Positions 23,444 through 34,516 of a stretch of 34,516 nucleotides of DNA are shown here, piece after piece; positions within the stretch are counted from its first letter, which is position 1, and each line of letters begins with the position of its first letter. Location of the stretch: positions 1 through 34,516 of the forward strand of contig NZ_JAUSBX010000074.1 in NCBI RefSeq assembly GCF_030651835.1. Direction: 5' to 3'. The position numbers and the translations under genes were made by a program. The notes beneath the pieces are model-generated. The model was given only the letters and a program-made list of their open reading frames with translations, was not told the origin of the DNA and did no database searches. This DNA is from Methylicorpusculum sp. Its GTDB lineage: Bacteria; Pseudomonadota; Gammaproteobacteria; Methylococcales; Methylomonadaceae.

Positions 23444-25725
23444 TTAGACCAAGACATATAATGCCAACAAAACAATCTAATCAAGCTTTATATTATGCCC
23501 ACTCAGGTAAACGTGAAGATTTATCAGATGGTCAAACTTTGCTGTCTCACCTGAGTAAGGTAAGCGAAATTGCCGAGCAAAACGCTCAATGGTTTGGAGC
23601 TCAACAATTAGCCAAATATACCGGCTTACTCCATGACCTTGGCAAATATTGCCCTGAGTTTCTGAAGCGCTTAAAAGGTGGAAAAGTCAGAGTAGACCAC
23701 GCCACCGCCGGGGCACGAATAGCTGTTGAGCGCTGGCAGCTAATGGGAAAATTGATTGCCTACTGTATCGCTGGACATCATGCCGGTTTGGCAAATGGAA
23801 TAGATAAAGGGCAGCAGCGTTCAACGCTGGATGATCGTTTAAAGCTTAAACCCGGTATAGACATTCCTCATCTTGACCCGGTATGGCAGCAGGAAATAAT
23901 GCTGCCGACGCACTTAAAGTTACCAGCAATAAAGCCGCATAAAATTTGGCCCGGCTTTCAATTGGCTTTTTTTACGCGCATGATTTTTTCATGCTTGATT
24001 GATGCAGACAGAAAGGACACCAACAACTATTATCGACGATTAGAAGAAAAAGAAAATGCTGAATCAATCTATCCGCCGCTGCCTGCTTTGCGAGAGCGGT
24101 TCAATGCAAAATTAGCAGAAATCCAGCAGAAGCTGGCAACCCAGCCGCCGAAAAGCATCAATCAACTTCGGCAACGCATACTCAACCACAGCCGCAAACA
24201 AGCGGAATTACCTCCAGGTTTGTTTTCTCTCACCGTACCGACCGGAGGCGGAAAAACTTATACCTCAATGGCCTTTGCATTGGATCATGCCATTACCCAC
24301 CAGTTGCGGCGGATAATTTACGTGATTCCATTTACCAGCATTATTGAACAGAACGCCAACGTCTTCCGTGAAGCATTTGGTGACTTGGCTGAGGCGGTCA
24401 TAGAGCATCACAGCGCTTTTGACGATACCAAGCTGCCGAATAACGACGCTCGCGACACCTTGAAACGAGCAATGGAAAGTTGGGATGCGCCCGTTATTGT
24501 TACTACCGCCGTGCAGTTTTTTGAATCCTTGTTTGCCGACCGGCCTTCGCAATGCCGCAAACTGCACAATATTGCCGGTAGTGTGATTATTCTCGACGAG
24601 GCTCAAACCTTGCCGCTTAAATTGCTGCGGCCAATCATGGCGGCGATCGATGAATTGGCATTGAACTACCGGTGCAGCATTGTTTTGTGCACGGCTACCC
24701 AGCCCGCGTTAAAAAAAGCGGAGGGTTTCATCAATGGTTTTGAAAATGTCCGGGAAATTTCGCCCGATCCGCTCGCGTTGTTTACCGAACTTGAGCGGGT
24801 AACGGTAAAAAACATCGGTGAGCAAACTGACGAGCAACTGCTGAGACATTTACAGGAAAAAGAACAGGTACTCATCATCGTCAACAACCGCCGTCATGCT
24901 CGTAGTTTGTATGACAGCATGAAGAAATTGAAGCTGGAGGGCGCGACTCATCTGACTACTTTGATGTGCGCCAAACATCGCTCACAGATTTTAGAAAAAG
25001 TGCGGGAAGACTTGCTACAGGGAAAACTCTGTCGTTTGGTTTCAACTTCTTTAATTGAGGCGGGCGTTGACGTTGATTTTCCCTGCGTACTTCGTGCCGA
25101 AGCCGGATTGGATTCCATTGCCCAAGCCGCAGGGCGTTGTAACCGTGAAGGCAAGAGTGAGCCTAAAGACAGCGAAGTCTTGATATTTCAAAGCCCCGAT
25201 TGGCGTGCGCCGCCCGAACTGGAGCAATTAGCCGGTAATATGCGCGAAGTTATGCGCAACCATAGCGGGAATTTTCTGTCCCCCGGCGCTTTAACGAGCT
25301 ATTTTAATGCGGTCTACTGGTCTAAAGGCGAAGAGTTGGACAAGAAGAAAATTCTGGAAACGCATAACAATCACTGTCGGCAATTGAGTTTTCCTTTTCA
25401 GAATATTGCCCGCGACTTCCGCATGATAGAAACCATGCTCAAGCCTGTAATCATTGAATTTGACGACAAAGCGGAAAGACTGCTGCAAGATTTGGAGTTT
25501 GCTGAAAATGAAAGCGGCATTGCCCGCCAGTTGCAGGTTTATTTGGTGCAAATGCCTGAGCATGGTTTTAAAGAGCTGTTACAAGTTGGCGCTATCAAAC
25601 CTATAAAACCCGAGAAGTTCGGCGATCAGTTTTGGCGTTTAACAGATCCCGATCTCTACGATGGAGGGGCCGGTCTTAGTTGGGACAACCCAGTTTTCAT
25701 TGAAGCTGAGAAAACAATAATTTAA
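23440..25725 (+). CDS. cas3: Cas3 nuclease-helicase, type I-C
   Basis: 761 residues (754 if the ATG at 23461 is used). The HD nuclease domain has HD at 65-66 (LLHDLGKY), H87 in VDHATAG and HH at 113-114 in AGHHAGLANG. The SF2 helicase has VPTGGGKT at 266-273, the DEAQ box at 386-389 and the later motif GRCNRE. Cas3 is recruited by Cascade to unwind and degrade the displaced target strand. The start overlaps the stop of the HD relic; neither possible start has a strong ribosome binding site, so coupling is likely. First complete gene of the cas operon. Confidence 0.95.
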   Translation: MIRPRHIMPTKQSNQALYYAHSGKREDLSDGQTLLSHLSKVSEIAEQNAQWFGAQQLAKYTGLLHDLGKYCPEFLKRLKGGKVRVDHATAGARIAVERWQLMGKLIAYCIAGHHAGLANGIDKGQQRSTLDDRLKLKPGIDIPHLDPVWQQEIMLPTHLKLPAIKPHKIWPGFQLAFFTRMIFSCLIDADRKDTNNYYRRLEEKENAESIYPPLPALRERFNAKLAEIQQKLATQPPKSINQLRQRILNHSRKQAELPPGLFSLTVPTGGGKTYTSMAFALDHAITHQLRRIIYVIPFTSIIEQNANVFREAFGDLAEAVIEHHSAFDDTKLPNNDARDTLKRAMESWDAPVIVTTAVQFFESLFADRPSQCRKLHNIAGSVIILDEAQTLPLKLLRPIMAAIDELALNYRCSIVLCTATQPALKKAEGFINGFENVREISPDPLALFTELERVTVKNIGEQTDEQLLRHLQEKEQVLIIVNNRRHARSLYDSMKKLKLEGATHLTTLMCAKHRSQILEKVREDLLQGKLCRLVSTSLIEAGVDVDFPCVLRAEAGLDSIAQAAGRCNREGKSEPKDSEVLIFQSPDWRAPPELEQLAGNMREVMRNHSGNFLSPGALTSYFNAVYWSKGEELDKKKILETHNNHCRQLSFPFQNIARDFRMIETMLKPVIIEFDDKAERLLQDLEFAENESGIARQLQVYLVQMPEHGFKELLQVGAIKPIKPEKFGDQFWRLTDPDLYDGGAGLSWDNPVFIEAEKTII

Positions 25726-25746
25726 ATCGGAGTAAGGTTAATCATC

Positions 25747-26430
25747 ATGGCTTACGGCATAAAATTGCATATCTGGGGCGATTACGCGTGTTTTACCCGC
25801 CCGGAAATGAAGGTAGAGCGCGTGTCTTACGATGTCATCACGCCGTCGGCGGCACGGGGCATTCTTGAGGCAATTCACTGGAAACCGGCAATTCGCTGGA
25901 TCATCGACAAGATTCACGTTCTGCAACCGGTGCGTTTTGAGTCGATACGGCGTAACGAAGTCGGCAGCAAAATTTCCGCTGCTAAAATCAAAACAGCCAT
26001 GCGTAATCAAAGCACCCAGGGTTTATATCTTGTCGCGGACGATTCCAGAGAACGTCAGCAACGCGCTTCAACCGTATTGCGCAATGTTGCTTATATTATC
26101 GAAGCTCATTTTGAATTAACCGACTTAGCTACCGACGAAGATAACGAAGGCAAGCATCTGGATATATTCAATCGCAGGGCGCTAAAAGGCCAATGCTTCC
26201 AGCAACCTTGCATGGGCGTTCGCGAGTTTCCCGCTTATTTTGCTTTGCTGGAACCGGATAAACCTTTGCCAGCATCAGCATTGAAGCCGGAACAACTTAA
26301 CCGCGATTTGGGCTGGATGCTTCATGATATTGATTTCGCCAACGGAATGATGCCGCATTTTTTCAAAGCCGAACTTAAAAGCGGAGTAATCACAGTGCCA
26401 GACTTTTATAGCGACGAGGTGAAAGCATGA
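25747..26430 (+). CDS. cas5c: Cas5, crRNA-processing subunit of type I-C Cascade
   Basis: 227 residues, starting ATG with GGAG upstream. The N-terminus GIKLHIWGDYACFTRPEMKVERVSYDVITPSAARGILEAIHWKP is the diagnostic Cas5d/Cas5c signature. In type I-C there is no Cas6; Cas5 cleaves the pre-crRNA itself, and the GKHLDIFNRR segment (K136, H137) matches the region that holds the catalytic residues in characterised Cas5d proteins. It caps the 5' handle in Cascade. Its last 4 bp overlap the cas8c start (ATGA). Confidence 0.95.
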   Translation: MAYGIKLHIWGDYACFTRPEMKVERVSYDVITPSAARGILEAIHWKPAIRWIIDKIHVLQPVRFESIRRNEVGSKISAAKIKTAMRNQSTQGLYLVADDSRERQQRASTVLRNVAYIIEAHFELTDLATDEDNEGKHLDIFNRRALKGQCFQQPCMGVREFPAYFALLEPDKPLPASALKPEQLNRDLGWMLHDIDFANGMMPHFFKAELKSGVITVPDFYSDEVKA

Positions 26431-28262
26431 TACTGAGTTCCTTGGCGAAATATTATCAACGGCTGGCGGATACGCCTGATGCTATTACCGGTTTAGCGCG
26501 TGTGCCGTCTTATGGATTTAGCGAAGAGCGTATTAGTTATATTTTGGTCCTTAAACGCAATGGACAGCTTGTGGATGTGCATTCAAATTTATCGGATGAC
26601 AAAAAACCAAAAGGCAGATATCTGACTGTGCCTTGGTCTGTTAAACGAAGCGGGCAATTTACTGAAAAAGCTTTTAAGGAAGGCAAAAATAATGCGTTTT
26701 TTCTTTGGGATAAAACGGCATATTTTCTTGGTGTTGAATCTGACGGTAAAAATGGTTTGAAAATATCCCAGCTTACATTTGAAGCCTTTAAAAAATTACA
26801 TCTGGATTTATTGGCTGATGCCGAAGACGAAGGTTTGCGCGCTGTTTGCCTATTTTTAAGAGATTTTTGGAAACCTGAACAATTTGCCTCCCCACTTTTT
26901 AAAAATGAAATGCTTGATGCTAATTTTGTATTTAAGCTCGATGGTGACACGGAATATATTCATGAAAGGCGAGAAGCTACGAATGTTTGGCTAAAAGTTA
27001 TCGCACCTAAGGCTGATGCCAGTAAGGCTATTTGTCTTGATACAGGAAAACATGAGCCATTCATGAATTTGCATCCATCCATAAAAGGCGTTTATGGAGG
27101 ACAAAGTTCAGGCGGCTCGATTGTTTCCTTTAATGCCGATGCCTATACCTCCTACGGAAAATCGCAGGGCGAGAACGCACCCGTTTCGGAAATAGCTGCA
27201 TTTGCGTATACCACGGCTTTAAATTATCTGCTCAGACGAGAAAACAACCAATGCATGTCTCTCGGCGATACCAGCACGGTTTTTTGGGCGGTTGCCGGTG
27301 ATGGACAAACAGCGCAGCAAGCCGAATCCTTGTTTTCGTTTATGCTGAACATGCCCGCAGACGATGGGCAACAAACAGCACAAATAAAACCAGTATTGGA
27401 CAAAATAGCAAAAGGCAGACCTTTAAAAGAGTTTGCGCCCAATCTTGACCCCGAAACCCGCTTTTTTGTCCTGGGGTTAGCGCCCAATGCCGCAAGAATG
27501 TCGATTCGCTATTGGCTAGACACCACCTTTGGACAATTGGCTAGCCATATCAGTGAACACTTTCAGGATTTATCCTTGAATCCATTGCCCTGGCGCGAAC
27601 CGCCTTCGGTTTGGCGTTTGCTGATCCAAACAGCGACGCAAGGCAAGAGTGAAAACATACCACCTCAATTAGCAGGCGAAGTAATGCGTGCCATTCTTAC
27701 CGGGCAGTCCTATCCGCGTATGTTACTGGCGCAACTGATTCAAAGAATCCGTTCGGATGGCGATATCAACGGCATTCGAGTAGCTATGATAAAAGCCATT
27801 ATTCAACGCGATTTTCGTAAAGGATTGATACAGGAGGAAGTACCCATGAGTTTAAATTTAAGCAGCACTCATACCGCCTACCGTTTGGGAAGGCTTTTTG
27901 CCGTCATAGAACGAATTCAGGAAGCCGCTTTAGGACGCGACTTAAATAGCACAGTAACCGATAAATATTACGGCACGGCCTCGACCGTTCCTTTTTCGGT
28001 ATTTCCCCGCTTATTGGCGGGCAGTCAGAATCACTTGACGCGGCTGCGTAAGGACAAACCCGGTTACGCAGTCAATCTCAAAAAAGATTTAGCTGAAATT
28101 ATTGCCGGGATAGAAAACAGTTTTCCTCGCCATTTATCCATCGAAGAGCAAGGGCGATTTGCCATTGGCTATTACCACCAAAAGCAAAGCTATTTTGAAA
28201 GCAACAAAAAAGCCGATGCCGTTGCCGACGAATCTAACGAATCAACAAATAATAAAGGATAA
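26427..28262 (+). CDS. cas8c: Cas8c (Csd1), large subunit of type I-C Cascade
   Basis: 611 residues. Csd1-type sequence: [37 protein letters not shown] at the N-terminus, [25 protein letters not shown] around the middle (about 231-255) and [19 protein letters not shown] later (about 386-404). Cas8c reads the PAM (TTC-type in known I-C systems) and starts R-loop formation. The C-terminal third also encodes the small subunit Cas11 from an internal start at 27846. It overlaps cas5 by 4 bp and precedes cas7 by 5 bp. Confidence 0.95.
   Translation: MILSSLAKYYQRLADTPDAITGLARVPSYGFSEERISYILVLKRNGQLVDVHSNLSDDKKPKGRYLTVPWSVKRSGQFTEKAFKEGKNNAFFLWDKTAYFLGVESDGKNGLKISQLTFEAFKKLHLDLLADAEDEGLRAVCLFLRDFWKPEQFASPLFKNEMLDANFVFKLDGDTEYIHERREATNVWLKVIAPKADASKAICLDTGKHEPFMNLHPSIKGVYGGQSSGGSIVSFNADAYTSYGKSQGENAPVSEIAAFAYTTALNYLLRRENNQCMSLGDTSTVFWAVAGDGQTAQQAESLFSFMLNMPADDGQQTAQIKPVLDKIAKGRPLKEFAPNLDPETRFFVLGLAPNAARMSIRYWLDTTFGQLASHISEHFQDLSLNPLPWREPPSVWRLLIQTATQGKSENIPPQLAGEVMRAILTGQSYPRMLLAQLIQRIRSDGDINGIRVAMIKAIIQRDFRKGLIQEEVPMSLNLSSTHTAYRLGRLFAVIERIQEAALGRDLNSTVTDKYYGTASTVPFSVFPRLLAGSQNHLTRLRKDKPGYAVNLKKDLAEIIAGIENSFPRHLSIEEQGRFAIGYYHQKQSYFESNKKADAVADESNESTNNKG
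27832..27848 (+). promoter_or_regulatory. Internal ribosome binding site and start for Cas11
   Basis: AGGAGG at 27832-27837, eight bases before an in-frame ATG at 27846, inside cas8c. It is the best Shine-Dalgarno sequence in the whole cas operon and decides a second translation start. Confidence 0.85.
27846..28262 (+). CDS. cas11c: Cas11c small subunit, translated from within cas8c
   Basis: 138 residues identical to the C-terminus of Cas8c (residue 474 onward), starting [20 protein letters not shown]. It is helical and ends in a flexible tail. Internal translation of Cas11 from cas8 is established for type I-C systems, where two Cas11 copies complete the Cascade belly and are needed for target binding. 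Here a consensus ribosome binding site at an 8-base spacing gives direct sequence support. A separate cas11 gene is absent, as expected. Confidence 0.85.
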   Translation: MSLNLSSTHTAYRLGRLFAVIERIQEAALGRDLNSTVTDKYYGTASTVPFSVFPRLLAGSQNHLTRLRKDKPGYAVNLKKDLAEIIAGIENSFPRHLSIEEQGRFAIGYYHQKQSYFESNKKADAVADESNESTNNKG

Positions 28263-28267
28263 CCATA

Positions 28268-29143
28268 ATGACCATTCAAAACCGCTACGAATTTGTTTAT
28301 TTATTTGACGTAAGCAACGGCAATCCCAATGGCGATCCCGATGCGGGCAATATGCCGCGTTTAGACCCCGAATCGAGTAAAGGCTTAGTTACCGATGTAT
28401 GCCTAAAGCGAAAAATCCGTAATTTTATTGAATTGACCGATGAAAAAACGCCCGGCCATGAAATTTATGTCAAAGAAAAAAGCATATTAAATCTGCAAAA
28501 TAACAAAGCTTATGAAGCGCTTGAAATTAAGCATGAATCGAAAAAGTTACCCAAAGATGTAAATAAAGCGGCTGAGATAACCAGATGGATGTGCGAGCAC
28601 TTTTTTGACATACGCGCTTTTGGCGCGGTTATGACCACTGAGGTTAATTGTGGCCAAGTTCGCGGCCCCTTACAACTGGCATTTGCCAAATCAATAGACC
28701 CGATCATCCCTCTTGAAATATCTATCACCCGCATGGCGGTAACCACTGAAAAAGAGGCCGAAGATCAATCGGGCGGAAATCGTACCATGGGGCGCAAGCA
28801 CATCGTTCCATATGGCTTGTACCGAATCCATGGTTTTATTTCCGCTAAACTGGCGGAAAAAACCGGCTTTTCGGATACAGATCTGGAAAAAATCTGGCAA
28901 GCCCTGAGTTTAATGTTTGAGCATGACCGCTCTGCCGCTCGCGGAGAAATGGCGGCGCGTAAATTGGTTGTGTTTAAACATAACGATGCTTTAGGCAATG
29001 TGCCGGCGCATGTGCTATTCGACCGAGTAAAAGTTGAGCGTATTAATGGCGAAAAAGACACGCCGGCATCAAGCTTTAACGACTATAAAATCAGCGTCGA
29101 CAAAGCTGATATTAAGGATGTCGTCATAGACGAGAAGTTTTGA
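28268..29143 (+). CDS. cas7c: Cas7 (Csd2), backbone subunit of type I-C Cascade
   Basis: 291 residues. The N-terminus [27 protein letters not shown] is the Csd2/Csh2-type Cas7 signature, and [25 protein letters not shown] and [19 protein letters not shown] are conserved. Seven copies coat the crRNA spacer in known I-C complexes. The ribosome binding site is AAAGGA. It is followed after 10 bp by a small ORF that is not part of a normal I-C operon. Confidence 0.95.
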   Translation: MTIQNRYEFVYLFDVSNGNPNGDPDAGNMPRLDPESSKGLVTDVCLKRKIRNFIELTDEKTPGHEIYVKEKSILNLQNNKAYEALEIKHESKKLPKDVNKAAEITRWMCEHFFDIRAFGAVMTTEVNCGQVRGPLQLAFAKSIDPIIPLEISITRMAVTTEKEAEDQSGGNRTMGRKHIVPYGLYRIHGFISAKLAEKTGFSDTDLEKIWQALSLMFEHDRSAARGEMAARKLVVFKHNDALGNVPAHVLFDRVKVERINGEKDTPASSFNDYKISVDKADIKDVVIDEKF

Positions 29144-29153
29144 GGGATTTATT

Positions 29154-29366
29154 ATGCCAACGCTTAATTTATCCACGCTGCCCGCTAATGCGCAGCAAGC
29201 GTTACTTGATTTCTATGAGTTTCTTCAAAAAAAGCATGCTAACAAATCAATTAATCCTGAGGCATCGGCAAGTCATCAACAGCCAAGCTATACCGATTTC
29301 AAAACCTTTATTATGAGCATACCTCAAATAGAAGGCATTGAGTTTGAGCGGAAGGGGCTTTATTAG
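29154..29366 (+). CDS. Small antitoxin-like protein inside the cas operon (DUF2281-like)
   Basis: 70 residues with a GAGGGA ribosome binding site. It begins MPTLNLSTLPANAQQALLDFYEFL, which resembles the DUF2281/VapB-type antitoxins that precede PIN toxin genes; a linker rich in N, S and Q and a C-terminal segment FKTFIMSIPQIEGIEFERK follow. No toxin is adjacent: it sits 10 bp after cas7 and 5 bp before cas4, with tight spacing on both sides, so it is transcribed with the cas genes. The family call is by eye, from the LP-x-x-AQQ-x-LLDFYEFL pattern. Function in this place is unknown. Confidence 0.7.
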   Translation: MPTLNLSTLPANAQQALLDFYEFLQKKHANKSINPEASASHQQPSYTDFKTFIMSIPQIEGIEFERKGLY

Positions 29367-29371
29367 GAATC

Positions 29372-29995
29372 ATGCAATTAGAACCCATCTACCTTTCCCG
29401 CCTGCAGCACTACCTGTATTGCCCGCGTCAATTCGCCTTGATTGAACTGGAAAATATATGGGTCGAAAACCAATTTACGGCGGAAGGCCAGGTATTGCAT
29501 CAGCGAGTCAACCAGGCCGATCTGCAAAAGCGTGGTGATGTGCGCACGGTATGGGCATTACGGCTGGCTAATAGTGAACTGGGCATTGAAGGGGTTGCCG
29601 ATTTAGTGGAATATCATCGGCAAGCAGATGGTACAGAAATTCCTTTCCCTATTGAATATAAACGCGGCAAACCCAAAGCGCACCGCGCCGATGAGGTGCA
29701 GTTGTGCGCTCAGGCGCTTTGTCTGGAAGAAATGCACGATGTCGCGATACCGGAGGGCGCCTTGTTTTATGGAGAAGTGCGACGGCGGCACCCGGTAACT
29801 TTTGATGCTGAACTACGCGACTTAACACTACAAACCATCTTGGCTTGCCGGGACATTGTGCAAACCAACATCACACCTCATGCTGTCTACCAAACCAAAA
29901 AATGCAAAGGTTGTTCGCTAATAGACCAATGCCATCCCAAAGATTTTACTAAATCAGCGTCTGCCTGGCTGGCGGCACAGCTAAAAAAGGATTAA
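29372..29995 (+). CDS. cas4: Cas4 nuclease, spacer-acquisition factor
   Basis: 207 residues. RecB-type motifs are complete: H43, D77 in GVADLVE, E95 and K97 in IEYKRGK, and the Q-x-CAQALCLEE motif. The four [4Fe-4S] ligands are C17 (YCPRQ) and C178, C181, C187 (CKGCSLIDQC). In type I-C, Cas4 joins Cas1-Cas2 and trims prespacers at the PAM end so that spacers are functional and correctly oriented. The ribosome binding site is AGGA. The stop is 2 bp before the cas1 ATG. Confidence 0.95.
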   Translation: MQLEPIYLSRLQHYLYCPRQFALIELENIWVENQFTAEGQVLHQRVNQADLQKRGDVRTVWALRLANSELGIEGVADLVEYHRQADGTEIPFPIEYKRGKPKAHRADEVQLCAQALCLEEMHDVAIPEGALFYGEVRRRHPVTFDAELRDLTLQTILACRDIVQTNITPHAVYQTKKCKGCSLIDQCHPKDFTKSASAWLAAQLKKD

Positions 29996-29997
29996 AC

Positions 29998-31032
29998 ATG
30001 CGCCCATTACGCAACGTGATTTATGTGCAAACGCAAAATGCCTGGTTACATAAAGACAATGAAAATTTGGTATTAAAAGTGGATAAGGAAACCAAAGCGC
30101 GCATACCCATTCATAAATTGCAGGGTTTAGTGTGCTTTGGGCAGGTCACTATTTCGCCTTATCTGATGGCACATTGTGCGGAAAACGGCATAACCATTAC
30201 CTTTTTAAACATGTTCGGTAAATTTTTGGCGCGGGTAGAAGGTCCTATCAGCGGCAATGTATTATTACGCAGAACACAACATCTAACCGGGCATAATGTT
30301 GAAAAAAGTGTTGCGATTGCTCAGACCATGCTGACTGGCAAGATCTACAACCAGCGCTATGTGCTTAGGCGGTATCTTCGGGACCACAGCGAAAAAATCA
30401 CCGACGACAACGTACTGACCAACTTGCAAACTGCCGAGAAACGCCTGACTCGCTGCATAACACAACTAACCGATTGCAAAACCATCGACACCTTGATGGG
30501 CCGCGAAGGTGAGGCCGCGCAAGTTTATTTTGGTGTGTTTAACCACCTAATTCGACAAGCTGATTTCGAGTTCGATACCCGTAGACGAAGGCCGCCAACT
30601 GATCCCGTGAATGCCTTGCTGTCATTTTGTTATACCTTACTCACCCATGATTGCCGCTCTGCGTTGGAAACCACCGGACTCGATCCTGCTAGTGGGTTTT
30701 TGCATCAGCTGCGTAGCGGCAGACCGTCATTGGCGTTAGATTTGGCCGAAGAGTTTAGGCCGATGATCGACCGATTTGTATTGTCACTGATTAACAAACG
30801 ACAACTGGTGCCTAAAGATTTTGAAACTTGGCCGAACGGATCGGTGACACTCAAAGACGAGCCTAGAAAGACCTTGTTAGCAGCTTGGCAAGATCGCAAA
30901 CAAGATACTTTATTGCATCCATGGTTTGAAGAAACCGTACCGGTCGGTTTATTACCTTGGCTGCAAGCTCAGATTTTGGCGCGTTTTTTACGGGGAGACA
31001 GCGATAGTTATGTGCCCTTTTTATGGAAATAG
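29998..31032 (+). CDS. cas1: Cas1 integrase, type I-C
   Basis: 344 residues of Cas1c type. The metal-binding triad is visible: E170 in GREGEAAQVYF, H236 in GFLHQ and E251 in LDLAEEFRP. With Cas2 it integrates prespacers at the leader-repeat junction. It starts 2 bp after cas4, an arrangement that matches the physical Cas4-Cas1 association. Length is normal and no truncation is visible, so the array should be able to grow. Confidence 0.96.
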   Translation: MRPLRNVIYVQTQNAWLHKDNENLVLKVDKETKARIPIHKLQGLVCFGQVTISPYLMAHCAENGITITFLNMFGKFLARVEGPISGNVLLRRTQHLTGHNVEKSVAIAQTMLTGKIYNQRYVLRRYLRDHSEKITDDNVLTNLQTAEKRLTRCITQLTDCKTIDTLMGREGEAAQVYFGVFNHLIRQADFEFDTRRRRPPTDPVNALLSFCYTLLTHDCRSALETTGLDPASGFLHQLRSGRPSLALDLAEEFRPMIDRFVLSLINKRQLVPKDFETWPNGSVTLKDEPRKTLLAAWQDRKQDTLLHPWFEETVPVGLLPWLQAQILARFLRGDSDSYVPFLWK

Positions 31033-31065
31033 AGCGGGAATTTTATACCCAAGGCGGTACAAAAG

Positions 31066-31356
31066 ATGATGATTTTAGTGACTTATGATGTTAGTTTTAA
31101 AAGTGAAACCGGGCCAAAACGTTTACGAAAAATGGCCAGATTATGTCTTATCTACGGCCAGCGCGTGCAATACTCGGTTTTTGAAATTGAAGTGGATATG
31201 GCGCAGTGGACACAACTAAAAAACGACTTGATTAATGTGATGGACGAGGAGTTTGATAGCCTCAGATTTTATTACTTGGGCAATAACTGGGAGCGGCGTG
31301 TTGAACATATTGGCGCTAAAGCCGTATTAGATTTGAACGGCTTGTTATTACTGTAA
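31066..31356 (+). CDS. cas2: Cas2, adaptation complex subunit
   Basis: 96 residues; the start is either of two adjacent ATG codons (31066 or 31069). The ferredoxin-like fold begins MILVTYDVSF with the conserved aspartate D8, and RLCLIYGQRVQYSVFEIEVD is typical. It bridges two Cas1 dimers and acts as a ruler for prespacer length. Last cas gene; the leader begins directly after it. Confidence 0.95.
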   Translation: MMILVTYDVSFKSETGPKRLRKMARLCLIYGQRVQYSVFEIEVDMAQWTQLKNDLINVMDEEFDSLRFYYLGNNWERRVEHIGAKAVLDLNGLLLL

Positions 31357-31530
31357 TGCGAACCCTAAGCGAACATAAAATAACCAGTCTTCGTGTTAAT
31401 GTTAAATCATTGTTTTTTATGATTTATTGTTTAATTGATAAATAACCTAGAATGTTTTCTGCTTATGCTGTGATTGGTTCGCAATATCTTGGTCTTTTGA
31501 CTAATGATTTCAATCAATTAAGCTTATGTA
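31357..31530 (+). promoter_or_regulatory. CRISPR leader
   Basis: 174 bp of AT-rich sequence between the cas2 stop and the first repeat. It contains nested inverted repeats: GCGAACC (31358-31364) with GGTTCGC (31476-31482), TAAATCAT/ATGATTTA (31403-31426, 8-bp arms around 8 bases) and TTAATTGAT (31431-31439) with ATCAATTAA (31513-31521). The leader should hold the array promoter and the integration anchor. No clear -35/-10 pair could be chosen. Confidence 0.85.
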
Positions 31531-34358
<2,828 letters not shown>

Positions 34359-34401
34359 TATAATGGGCATCGGCCTCGGTAAATGTCAACGTAGTTGTCG
34401 C
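34359..34401 (+). repeat. Possible truncated terminal repeat after the array
   Basis: After the last complete repeat, 38 bases are followed by GTCGC at 34397-34401, the first five bases of the repeat, and then unrelated sequence. This may be a last spacer cut short at a deletion or insertion junction, or chance. Confidence 0.3.
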
Positions 34402-34413
34402 ATCAGTTAAAAA

Positions 34414-34516
34414 TTAGTGGACAGTAGTGTCGGTTTTTTTCGCCGCATTATTGTTTGGTTTATCAGGATTTAAACAGACTTCTGGCTGCCAATCCCAGTT
34501 TCGGGTGTTACGACTC
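34414..34516 (-). CDS. Partial gene entering from the right edge (C-terminal end only)
   Basis: An open minus-strand frame runs from the window edge to a TAA at 34414. Its 33 residues include RNTRNWDWQPEVCLNPDKP and end in KKTDTTVH. The composition is protein-like (three aromatic residues and a proline-rich turn) and there are no internal stops, but it is short. The product is not recognised; a transposase or another accessory gene beside the array is possible. Confidence 0.35.
   Translation of the reverse strand, partial: SRNTRNWDWQPEVCLNPDKPNNNAAKKTDTTVH

Overview
The window comes from a gammaproteobacterial diazotroph. A methanotroph or methylotroph of the Methylococcales type is plausible, but that is inference from gene repertoire and not proven by any single gene. 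It has three parts: a nitrogen-fixation operon, a block of ordinary housekeeping genes, and an accessory region that starts at a tRNA-Thr gene and ends in a type I-C CRISPR-Cas locus.

Region 1 (about 1-9370, minus strand): one long nif operon, transcribed right to left: nifE, nifN, nifX, a NifX-associated DUF269-type protein, a DUF683-type small helical protein, a 2x[4Fe-4S] ferredoxin, an unannotated 36-residue membrane peptide, nifW, nifZ, nifM, a clpX paralogue, a glutaredoxin-BolA fusion and nifF. The nifW-nifZ-nifM-clpX-nifF order matches the Azotobacter vinelandii nif region. A textbook sigma-54 promoter with a NifA-type upstream site lies just before nifE. The structural genes nifHDK are not in the window. 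Upstream of the promoter lies a broken IS630-type transposase.

Region 2 (about 10000-19780): a small secreted protein with IYSY repeats, dctA, lnt, a flavin reductase, an SDR oxidoreductase, panE, hda, a DUF2069 membrane protein, an ArsC-like reductase, ubiA, a DUF218 membrane protein and tRNA-Thr(TGT) with its own promoter and terminator. Two copies of a short inverted-repeat element (MITE-like) flank the dctA-lnt pair.

Region 3 (about 19780-23160): an AT-rich, gene-poor patch after the tRNA. It holds a frameshifted small gene, an AlpA-type regulator, and a divergent pair made of a XRE regulator and an HNH-type nuclease whose shared intergenic region carries a promoter and two matched 17-bp operator-like sites. 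It looks like the residue of an integrated element, although no integrase or second attachment site is visible.

Region 4 (22169-34516): a WYL-domain regulator faces a complete type I-C operon: a truncated Cas3 HD relic, cas3, cas5, cas8c (with an internal cas11 start), cas7, a small antitoxin-like ORF, cas4, cas1 and cas2. It is followed by an AT-rich leader and an array of 44 identical 32-bp repeats with 43 spacers of 31-35 bp. Notable points are a spacer present twice with a 2-nt length difference, two spacers sharing a 14-mer, the antitoxin-like gene inside the cas operon, and the cas3 relic overlapping the working cas3.
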